Virus record (IMG/VR): IMGVR_UViG_3300007515_000010
Coordinates: 1 to 49,954 of that record
DNA length: 49,954 nucleotides
Reading direction: 5' to 3' (one strand)
Origin: a virus
Under the pieces are notes generated by a model, which did not search any database, had not been told where the DNA came from, and saw only the letters and a program-made list of their open reading frames with translations. This document shows positions 27,101 to 34,463 of the stretch, piece by piece. The translations under genes were made by a program, and so were the position numbers. Each line of letters begins with the position of its first letter. Positions within the stretch are counted from its first letter, which is position 1.

Positions 27101-30100
27101 CAAATAGAAATAAAAAGGATATACAGGCTCTAACGGCCTTAGAAGAAGCATACTTTGATCAGCAGGATGGTAAGGGTGAGTTTGCTCCAGAAAATAAGGA
27201 GGCTTGGGTCAAGGATCGAGTTACAGATACGCTAGAGAATGCAGAGGGTTTCATTGATGATAAAACAGGTGAGATCACCATAATCACAGAGAATATTTCT
27301 GGTGATTCAGCAACTGTTGCCACGGAAAGGCTCGCTGAAGTTTTATTCCATGAGACTATAGGACACCACGGCCTTAAGAAAACACTTGGTGATGGGTTGC
27401 AATTATTCCTAAGTAGGTTCAGGAAGACTGAAGCAAAGAAGGTGCGAAAATATTTTACAGAAGGGGAAGGCCAGTCATATCTTATACCTAAATTAAAGGG
27501 GTTAAAAACAGTTAAGGAAAGGCAAAAGGTTTGGGATGACTTATCCGATAAGGAAAAGAATGATTTAACTGAGGAGTTTATAGTTAAAAAATTCGCTGAG
27601 TTTGGTGCAAGAGACCCAGATGTAATTAGCAGGATGGGAGTACACATCCAAAGAGCATTAAATAAATATGGTTGGGGTGCAGTAGGTAGAAAACAAGTAA
27701 TGATGACCCTTAAAGAAATAGAAGGGGATTACATAGGAGGTGACAGAAACTTCTGGACAGGAGAAACATTCAAGTCAGTAGCGTTTAAACGTGCACATAT
27801 ACTTACTGGTGAAGAGGCAGAGATAGAAAAGGTTGGGCTGACACCTGAAGAAGAGTACAGGGCCAACGAAAGGAAACTCCGTGAAGGTAGAAAAAGAGAA
27901 GCTAAAGTAAGTACAGAACCTCGCTTAGTTGAAGGGCGTACTGATGAACAATTACAGGAAGAATATAAGATTAGGAATGAGCTATATGACCAGTATATAA
28001 ATGGGCAGGTTGCCACTCATAATGAATCTCAGGATTCGTTTAGTCTCCATGCGTATGTGTTAGGAAGATTAAAGAATAACAGGAAGGTGAGAGGCACTAA
28101 GGCAAAGAAGCCACTCATGAAAAATGTAGCACAGAGTGTAGCAAATAGAATCCAAGATAAGTTAGAAGACAGAGCTAAATGGAAGAAGGGTAAGAAATTT
28201 GAGGCAGTATTTAAGAGGGCTGTTGAAATTGAGACCCTTGCTAACTCCAAGGGAGTCAAGGCAAAGGCAACTCCTAAAGCAACTCCAGAGCCTACAAAGA
28301 AAGCAAGGAAAAAGACAGCAAAGCCGACTGGTACTATAGGTAGCACTCTTGGTATACAGGAACAAGTAGGATTCGCAGGTACTAAAGAAACCTTTCTAGG
28401 AATAATGGATTCTGGAGCAACACGTTCATCAATTGATAAGGCGTTAGCTAAAAAACTAAAATTAAAAAAGAGTGGTAAAAAGAGTACACATGGGTCTGCT
28501 TTTGGAATAGAAAAACGTGATAATGTCATAGCTACGATTAGTCTGGGAGGGCAAACATTTGAAGTAGAAATGTCTGTATCTAATCGTTCAGGGTTTGATG
28601 AGGGTATCCTAATTGGTCGAGATGTTTTAAGGAAAGGAAATTTCTTGGTTAATGCCAACCTTGAAAGTCATTTAGGTACTCTTAAAAAATCAAGAAAGAT
28701 GGGGTTGTACGCAAAGTACAACAAGGAGTATAAGACAGAAGGTTCAATGTTACTCCATAACAATACCAGACCAGAAGAGGGGCCATATAGAATTACGTTC
28801 TTCAAAGCGGATGGGGAATTGGATATGGCTCGGACTGAGAATGGAATAGGGCATGAGCACTTCACTACACTAAGAAAGGCAAAGGATAGACTGAAAGAAG
28901 TAGGTGAGGATATTCAGGATATATCCGGTGGCAGGGAGGTTAAGATGTCAAGGAAGGTTGCCCAACCTACTAGAGAACTCCCCATTACAAGAGAGCACGA
29001 AGCCGCTATTACAGATGTTGGACTAAAATTCTCCAGAAGAACAAAGCCTCCACCAGAAAAAACATTTAAGGCATATAAGTTATTAAAAATGAAGGTGAGG
29101 AAGCCGGGTCAAGTCTTCCCATTATTTATTGGTAGAGCAAAACCAGTTATTATGGGTGAATGGCTTGACGCAGAATTTATTCCTACAAAAGGATTTTCTC
29201 CAAGACCGGGTTGGCATCTATCTGATACTCCAGCCGCTCTTCATATAGGTACTGAAAAGAAACCTGTGGATGGTAAGCAAAAGCCAACCATTAGGCGTGA
29301 TGATGAGGTCTGGGCTGAAGTAGAGGTGGCAGATGATGTTGACTGGCAACCAGAAGCAAACAGGAGGGGGAGAGTATATAGTAAAGGTCATAAACTCGCT
29401 GGGCAACCCATGCCATCTTCAAGGGAAATAAAAGATGAGATACCTGTAGACGGTAATTACAGATATAAAACAAATCCTAATATGCAGGGTGAGTGGGTTA
29501 TAGCCGGAGCGGTTAAGATTAATAGAATTCTGTCAGATACTGAAGTGTCAGCTATAAACGAAAAAGCAGGGATTAAAGACCTACCAAGAAGAAAACCACT
29601 TGATACTAAGACATATGGATTTAAACAGTCAAGAAAAGCTCCAAAAGTAGATTTTGATGAGAAGTATCAAACCGAAGAAGGATGGGATACTGTACCTCCA
29701 GAGGTAAGGCAACAGTATGAAGATGGCTTAATATCTGAGGAGGAAGCAATGTCCCAGACTAGAATATTCCCTGACATTAGGCTTGATGAGAGACGGCACC
29801 GTCTAGCAGAAAGATTCTTTGAAGTACAAGGATTAGAGGAAATATTCCCAGATGTTCCATCAGATATTAGAGTGGATACTTATGAGGTTATAGATGACCG
29901 TAGTGTAGCAGTATATACAGAAGCTCATCCATCAAGGGGTACAAGGAAGGGAACAGGGGATCAGTTTGGTTACAGGGTTCCTAAAATATCAAAGAAGACA
30001 TTTAAGAATCCTACGCTAGGTGAACTTGTAGAATGGGAAGGTGATAAGGGAATTAAACAGTCAAGGAAGATGACTACCTTCACAGAGGAACTGGCACAGG

Positions 30101-33100
30101 CTGAAGCTAAGATTGATCCTGTTGCATTTGCAAAGGCGGCAGAGAAGAGAGTTGAAGAAGGGAAGAAGGTTGGTGCTAGGAGAAAGTCACAGGCCGAATC
30201 AATAGGAGCCGCATATAGGCTTAGTATTAGTGATGAAGGAGTTCAGAAGTACCTAGAGAATAAATCAGACGAAGGACACGGTGCAGTTATTGGTGCGGTC
30301 AAACTGTCAAGAAAAATGATGAAAACCTTTGATCTCTCAAAGAAAGAACTAGCAGAGATGGACGGTCAGAATGCAGTAGGTGGAGTTGCTGATAGATTAG
30401 CTTTAGGCCCATATACACCACTACATGGTAAAAATTCTACGCACCAAAAAATAATGGAAGAGTTACATGGTGGGCCAGATTATGCGTTTCAAAAAAGGAA
30501 CCAACCAAGTAAAGAAAAGAGGGGTGTGTGGGCTTCTACTAAAGGAGCAATCCAAAGATTAGTTAATGCAATAGGAAGAACAGAAGCAAAGTACGGCCTT
30601 ATAATAGTGGGAAAATCAGACCAGCATAAGAGCAACATGGATGTTTGGAATGTGATGTGGGGAGAAACCTTAGATGCCCGTGATCACGGGTTAATACTGG
30701 ATGATGGTTCATTAAAGAGGGATGCTGACGGTAACATACTCAAGGCAGATATGAACTGGATTAATAGAGTAATAACTGAAGGTAAATTTAAGAAGAATGG
30801 TGAAAAGCAATTTGGTTCATTATTAGAAAGACAAGTTAAGATTACTAAAATCGACCCTGTAACTGAAGAGAAATCTACAATTATAATGGATGTTATCCCT
30901 AAAGATTTAAAAAGCAAAATTACTGATTTCGATTCATTAATGCGACAGGGAGAAAATTTAACATTTGATCAAAGAGCAGAAGTCTTAAGTTATATTTTTG
31001 GGAACTCCGATCCTGTATATGCAAAATCTGATGCAAATGAAAAATTAGGAAGGACTGGACAAAGTAATCCAGACTATAAAGCAAAGGTAGAAATTGAAGC
31101 TAATGGGGTAAGCCTTGCAAGAGTAATAAGGAGAACCTCTGCATATCCAGATGCAAAAATGGGTGACTTGGTTGGGATTGTTAGGTTTGACACTCACAAG
31201 GAAAATATGCTTACAAATGCTGATGAGTTAGGTATTAAGGAACATCCTACTTACGATACTGTAATTCAAGGACAAGGAATTATACGTTATGAAAAAGGTA
31301 TTCCAATGGCTGAGTGGGCTAGAGATTGGTTGTTTCAGGAAAGAGAAAATAAACAGGTTCCGTTCTTCTCAAGGGAGGGGCAAATAGACTTTGAAAGAGG
31401 ATTTATTTACTCCCCTGAAATGTTGGCATTTTTAAGGGGCGAAAGAAAAACAGAGCCTAAAATTAAAACGAAGGGGTTTACTGCAAAACAAAAATTATCA
31501 TCAGCAAAAAGGGTTATAGAATATAAGCCGGATGCAGGGCTAAAGATAACAACAAGGATGCTTACTGAACCTCAGAAAATTGACAGTAACGCTAAGAAGC
31601 TGTCAAGGAAGATGATTAAAAAGTCTGCTGATTTTTCTCACTCAAGGATGGGAGACCCTGCAATATTTGAGTGGCAGGACAAGCTGGCACACAAGCTGAC
31701 CAGAAGGTTGGTATCTCAGGGTACACTTAATGATGTAGAGATGTACAAGGAATTAAGGAGACGGAACAAGGGTACAATTATGTTAGCTGAACAGGCAGGG
31801 GAGAGGTTGTTCAAGGTTTTGTCTAAGTCAGATGATCAAAAAGCTCTCTATGAATACTTTACTACATTCAATGCAGACCCTACAAAGATCAAGAACGAGC
31901 TTGAAAGAAAGGAGGCTGTTAAAGCTAAAGAAAAAATCAATGCGATAGGTAAGGCTTTAGTCAAGAGAGGACTGATGACTCAGGAATCACTTGATAAATA
32001 TGGAGATCAGTACCTCCCAAGAAAGTATATGAAGTACCTACTGTCAGAGTCTGACTACGCTAAGATTAGTACTGGTGGGGCTGATGTGAAATTAGACCTT
32101 AGTTATTTAAAAAAGAGACTGGACATTCCGCAGGGGATTAGGGAACTGATATTAGGAGAAGTAAAAGACCCTGCATTCCTTTCCTCAGTAGCAATTACCG
32201 CTCCACTAAGGGATATGGCTATGCTTGACTGGTTGGAACAAATAGCTATAGTTGGGACTAAGGAGGGTAGAGACTGGGTCTTGCCAGAAACTCTTGTACA
32301 GTTTGACACATTAGGAATGATGAAACAGTTGGCTGGCGGGAACACAGAATTAATAAAACAGCTTCAGTTGTATGACACAGAAGGAGTTAATGTTAGTGGT
32401 CATTGGTTACTTAATGAGGCAGATAGATTACAGGACTTGATTGATAATCGGCTGGTACTTACACCAGATAAGGAAGCTCTGGTCAAGGGGTTAATAAAAA
32501 AGATGAGAGCTTCAGGACAGAAGATAGCTGGAGTTGTTCTACCAAAGAACTATGTAAAGGTACCAAAGGGTAGGAAGTATGGGATGCTCTCAGGGATGGC
32601 AGTCCGAAAGGAAATATTCCAAGACATATGGGGTTCGCCATCTCAGGGGTCTTTTGATGTAGACGATAATGGTTACATTTCTCAAAGTTGGGCAGAGAAA
32701 GTTCTTGGAACAGGAGGAGCATTTGAAAGGTATAACAGATTATGGAAGTGGTCTAAGGTGTCTGCAAACCCACCTTCATGGGTAAGGAACTTTGTTTCAA
32801 ATATGATCTTCATGACTCTTGGCCCAATACCAATTCATAGCCTACCGGGTTTGTTTAAGGATGCTATTATAGACCAGATAAGTACAAGGAATAGGCAACG
32901 GAAGGGGGAAGCACCTGACCCTAATTCCATGACTGCACTTGCAGATAAGATGGGCCTGACCTCTGGGGGATTCAGTCAGGTTGAACTTAAAATGATAAGG
33001 AATAGTTTTGCAGAGTCAAAGGTTAAGGGTGATGGAGTCTTAGGTATTTTAAATATTAGGAATGCCTTTATAGGATTTGAGAAGTATGTACAGCGACCAA

Positions 33101-34278
33101 CTTCTGACTTGTACGGAGGTATTGATACACTTGGAAAGGTGATGATGCTCACCCACCTAAAGAGAAAGGGATTCTCAGATGATAGGGCCGCAATGGAAGC
33201 AGAGAAGTGGTTGTTTGATTACAGCAACCCCCTGCCGTCCGTTAAGTACCTGAGAAAGAGTGCGTTTGGTGCACCGTTCCTTTCCTATCCTAGTTTCGTT
33301 GCTCCGCTGATGATTGAAACAATAATTAAGAGGCCGTGGAAGTTAGCACCTTACTTTATATTTGGTGAACTAATGACAGCCCTGTTTAAGGAACAGCAGG
33401 ATATTGATGATGAAGAGTGGCAAGCAACCCTTGAAACATTACCTCCATACCTAAAGAACAAGGCAGTAGGAGGATCAATAACAGACAAGCTGTTTCCAAA
33501 GAGTGTCATTCCTTTAGTGTGGCCCACTTCATGGGGTGGTTCCTTAGATAAACTTGGTAGGGCACAGCCTGTAGATGTAGGTTACCTACAGCCGTGGGGT
33601 ATGTTTGCTGAAGTTATGAGAGAGCTTGATCCTACTAAAAAGGGAGGCTGGTCTCCGGCTGATGCAACCCACTCCGTAGGCTTGTTAGGGGCACCAATAC
33701 TGAATATTGCAACTACAATGCTGACTAACAGAGACCCATTCTCTGACAGGGAAATATTTGATGAGTTTGCTACACAGGGAGAAAAAGCGGCGGCATGGTT
33801 CCATTATATGTGGAACCTGACAATGCCTCCAATGATGCATGGATTGACGGCTGGGCCGGGTCAGGGATTTGGTGCAATTAGGAGGTTGATAGATGCATAC
33901 GATGATACTGTTGTTACAAAAGATGGGGAACCAAAATTTACTGAAGGTCAGGCAATAGCTAGAATGTTTGGTATGAACGTAACACCTATTGCCCCTTGGG
34001 AAGCAAGGCAGAAGATCGCATATTTTGAATACCAAAAAATTCAACGGCTAACAAGGAAGATTGCTCACGACTATAGGATTGGACTTCAAAATGGACTTTC
34101 AAAGAAAGAACTGGAGGAAGTTACTAAAATAAATGTAGACAAGGCAAATGCTCTTATAAAAGACCTGAAAGAGATGTTGGCAAAACCACTTCCTAAATCT
34201 CTTAAGAGGTCAAAACTTCAAAAATTAAAGGCAAGGGAAAAATTCCTAAAGCGAGTAAAGCAACTAAAGGCTGGTTAA
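24106..34278 (+). CDS. Giant 3390-residue polyvalent-type virion protein with protease domains
   Basis: Modules in order: charged start; Gly/Ala hydrophobic stretch 226-265; Lys-rich linkers about 577-625 and 725-760; a zincin-like region with HETIGH at 1082-1087 preceded by EGFIDDKTGEITIITENI; a retropepsin/RimB-like aspartic protease about 1410-1525 with DSGAT at 1435-1439 and ILIGRD at 1501-1506; then seven K-x-S-R-K/R motifs (Ser 1529, 1615, 1643, 1842, 1986, 2068, 2500) separating further modules. One of these has RPGWH (1700-1704) and HIG (1713-1715), as in large polyvalent phage proteins. The last 890 residues resemble the C-terminal LPD38-type region (SANPPSWVRNFVSNMIF). Such proteins are carried in the virion and injected, protecting or helping the incoming DNA. 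No RNA polymerase motif was found. Domain names are from recall. Confidence 0.72.
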   Translation: MAQRFSAWFNANAYPWESYEESRKRYEQQFGPIKEKKKEKSPDDGDRLRKIIAKKNNRNKPTEQKVEETSGFLDSLKDFNNMMPWDDTFQGFIKGAIPGTDDAMASLGLVAGDTVAPTLEDLGLNSLGETVREWGYDTYRTNKAEAAEEEKLHPRPKTTEEELREADPNYRARTKSEIREAGDSFEASLYETFPSLEEAEWIPSSEEFRRDLPSSYDVGRTLTASGMPMVAAAGTAAVGIATGNPVIGGVGAMVVGSLGGAGLVSAEYSEQVRENPVVRRSLGIDPDKPFDKLSPANQQKLLRVASDAGRLTFGRRLTSSGLPEMLSYAPWGGRIFRAFLDVAGGTTSEMLDIDVGERAIVDALVKHGVPQEKAHALQQSLREIGPERKKVFTQTLVSEGIISTGFTSLESATYGAASEHVDENATSAKRQREVKQKFEEELQKIRRKKAENTEEIIKNAGVTVEHIEAMMDANDVEGATALFEHVKKAEPRMQNDVAELLMQKNPTVLWRIGKHLGDTETMDKAMEAQEELLANLEAEQTKADEAQEAAEIDKQKKKEDARAQRRADAEKADAAKKKKKTTVKKKKKKVVKPKVVVEPEVVVEEDVKPKDETPKVKPAKNIAELAKRWEDARLKGESYKFSPEESEMMGDRKEFDQELKKYKNTPKYIKENIPRLAEKVAKNPNAMNDFTGGELSFIENNQKLFDEELAKIKKSKKTTTKPPKKTTKATTKVEDTTTTPPETKAPKKTKEPDFTKIDDLSDEDVDTVIDIVGEERIPVRSVFTEDVPGRLSVLDETYPDGMTAEEMVMEEMSIQEEKNRIKNEPINEKIQIENEKRLEEGKDEKPYKSDDLSDPQLTSAQNRGEKNFAKAVKKIQAEQLAAKEKPKIKDVDVEKFNTFVDKFIEDKIKGFERVRKKGQKKQKATKKMVKAWEAEAIAAFQAEQKPVKKSAVRSRSASTRPPKRGAFGLAVDEVKSLVSSFVGMNKKLKKYGVKYNVISNRNKKDIQALTALEEAYFDQQDGKGEFAPENKEAWVKDRVTDTLENAEGFIDDKTGEITIITENISGDSATVATERLAEVLFHETIGHHGLKKTLGDGLQLFLSRFRKTEAKKVRKYFTEGEGQSYLIPKLKGLKTVKERQKVWDDLSDKEKNDLTEEFIVKKFAEFGARDPDVISRMGVHIQRALNKYGWGAVGRKQVMMTLKEIEGDYIGGDRNFWTGETFKSVAFKRAHILTGEEAEIEKVGLTPEEEYRANERKLREGRKREAKVSTEPRLVEGRTDEQLQEEYKIRNELYDQYINGQVATHNESQDSFSLHAYVLGRLKNNRKVRGTKAKKPLMKNVAQSVANRIQDKLEDRAKWKKGKKFEAVFKRAVEIETLANSKGVKAKATPKATPEPTKKARKKTAKPTGTIGSTLGIQEQVGFAGTKETFLGIMDSGATRSSIDKALAKKLKLKKSGKKSTHGSAFGIEKRDNVIATISLGGQTFEVEMSVSNRSGFDEGILIGRDVLRKGNFLVNANLESHLGTLKKSRKMGLYAKYNKEYKTEGSMLLHNNTRPEEGPYRITFFKADGELDMARTENGIGHEHFTTLRKAKDRLKEVGEDIQDISGGREVKMSRKVAQPTRELPITREHEAAITDVGLKFSRRTKPPPEKTFKAYKLLKMKVRKPGQVFPLFIGRAKPVIMGEWLDAEFIPTKGFSPRPGWHLSDTPAALHIGTEKKPVDGKQKPTIRRDDEVWAEVEVADDVDWQPEANRRGRVYSKGHKLAGQPMPSSREIKDEIPVDGNYRYKTNPNMQGEWVIAGAVKINRILSDTEVSAINEKAGIKDLPRRKPLDTKTYGFKQSRKAPKVDFDEKYQTEEGWDTVPPEVRQQYEDGLISEEEAMSQTRIFPDIRLDERRHRLAERFFEVQGLEEIFPDVPSDIRVDTYEVIDDRSVAVYTEAHPSRGTRKGTGDQFGYRVPKISKKTFKNPTLGELVEWEGDKGIKQSRKMTTFTEELAQAEAKIDPVAFAKAAEKRVEEGKKVGARRKSQAESIGAAYRLSISDEGVQKYLENKSDEGHGAVIGAVKLSRKMMKTFDLSKKELAEMDGQNAVGGVADRLALGPYTPLHGKNSTHQKIMEELHGGPDYAFQKRNQPSKEKRGVWASTKGAIQRLVNAIGRTEAKYGLIIVGKSDQHKSNMDVWNVMWGETLDARDHGLILDDGSLKRDADGNILKADMNWINRVITEGKFKKNGEKQFGSLLERQVKITKIDPVTEEKSTIIMDVIPKDLKSKITDFDSLMRQGENLTFDQRAEVLSYIFGNSDPVYAKSDANEKLGRTGQSNPDYKAKVEIEANGVSLARVIRRTSAYPDAKMGDLVGIVRFDTHKENMLTNADELGIKEHPTYDTVIQGQGIIRYEKGIPMAEWARDWLFQERENKQVPFFSREGQIDFERGFIYSPEMLAFLRGERKTEPKIKTKGFTAKQKLSSAKRVIEYKPDAGLKITTRMLTEPQKIDSNAKKLSRKMIKKSADFSHSRMGDPAIFEWQDKLAHKLTRRLVSQGTLNDVEMYKELRRRNKGTIMLAEQAGERLFKVLSKSDDQKALYEYFTTFNADPTKIKNELERKEAVKAKEKINAIGKALVKRGLMTQESLDKYGDQYLPRKYMKYLLSESDYAKISTGGADVKLDLSYLKKRLDIPQGIRELILGEVKDPAFLSSVAITAPLRDMAMLDWLEQIAIVGTKEGRDWVLPETLVQFDTLGMMKQLAGGNTELIKQLQLYDTEGVNVSGHWLLNEADRLQDLIDNRLVLTPDKEALVKGLIKKMRASGQKIAGVVLPKNYVKVPKGRKYGMLSGMAVRKEIFQDIWGSPSQGSFDVDDNGYISQSWAEKVLGTGGAFERYNRLWKWSKVSANPPSWVRNFVSNMIFMTLGPIPIHSLPGLFKDAIIDQISTRNRQRKGEAPDPNSMTALADKMGLTSGGFSQVELKMIRNSFAESKVKGDGVLGILNIRNAFIGFEKYVQRPTSDLYGGIDTLGKVMMLTHLKRKGFSDDRAAMEAEKWLFDYSNPLPSVKYLRKSAFGAPFLSYPSFVAPLMIETIIKRPWKLAPYFIFGELMTALFKEQQDIDDEEWQATLETLPPYLKNKAVGGSITDKLFPKSVIPLVWPTSWGGSLDKLGRAQPVDVGYLQPWGMFAEVMRELDPTKKGGWSPADATHSVGLLGAPILNIATTMLTNRDPFSDREIFDEFATQGEKAAAWFHYMWNLTMPPMMHGLTAGPGQGFGAIRRLIDAYDDTVVTKDGEPKFTEGQAIARMFGMNVTPIAPWEARQKIAYFEYQKIQRLTRKIAHDYRIGLQNGLSKKELEEVTKINVDKANALIKDLKEMLAKPLPKSLKRSKLQKLKAREKFLKRVKQLKAG
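28330..28680 (+). other. Retropepsin/RimB-like aspartic protease domain inside the giant protein
   Basis: Residues about 1409-1525. GIMDSGATRSSIDKALAKKL carries the D-S-G-A motif after a hydrophobic strand; a second strand pair follows (ISLGGQTFEVEMSVSN), then ILIGRDVLRKGNFLVN. The pattern D-(S/T)-GA...S then LIGR-x-x-L...F-x-V is that of PF05618/RimB-like proteases. One D-S-G per chain means that it must pair with a second copy to be active. Confidence 0.65.
28681..31608 (+). repeat. Seven K-x-S-R-K/R motifs in the giant protein
   Basis: Cores: LKKSRKM (28681), VKMSRKV (28939), LKFSRRT (29023), FKQSRKA (29620), IKQSRKM (30052), VKLSRKM (30298), KKLSRKM (31597). Intervals between serines are 86, 28, 199, 144, 82 and 432 residues. 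None occurs before the protease domain. Confidence 0.7.
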
Positions 34279-34463
34279 CTCCCCCATTTTGGTCTGTGGT
34301 CACGTTCATAATCCAAGGTCTCAACATTTGATCTTAATCTTTTAAGTTTTTCTTCTATTGGAATAATATTCCACTCAAGTTCTTCCGGCAGTTTTGTAAT
34401 CTGACCACCTCTTTTAAGATATTCTTCTACTGTTTCCAATTTTTGGGTTTTTTTCTGTTTCAT
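34275..34463 (-). CDS. Small conserved phage protein (YLxRGG type)
   Basis: 62 residues from the ATG at 34463, which overlaps the reductase stop as ATGA and has GAGGT just upstream. ETVEEYLKRGGQITKLPEE matches a short motif (T-V-x-x-YL-x-x-GG-x-I-T-x-LP) found in many small phage proteins of unknown function. It is the last gene of the - strand arm; its stop shares bases TTAA with the stop of the giant gene on the other strand. Confidence 0.65.
   Translation of the reverse strand: MKQKKTQKLETVEEYLKRGGQITKLPEELEWNIIPIEEKLKRLRSNVETLDYERDHRPKWGS

Noticed and set aside
24106-34278. N4-type virion RNA polymerase, suggested by size and position
   Set aside because: No T7-like polymerase motifs were found by eye; the visible modules are of polyvalent-protein type.
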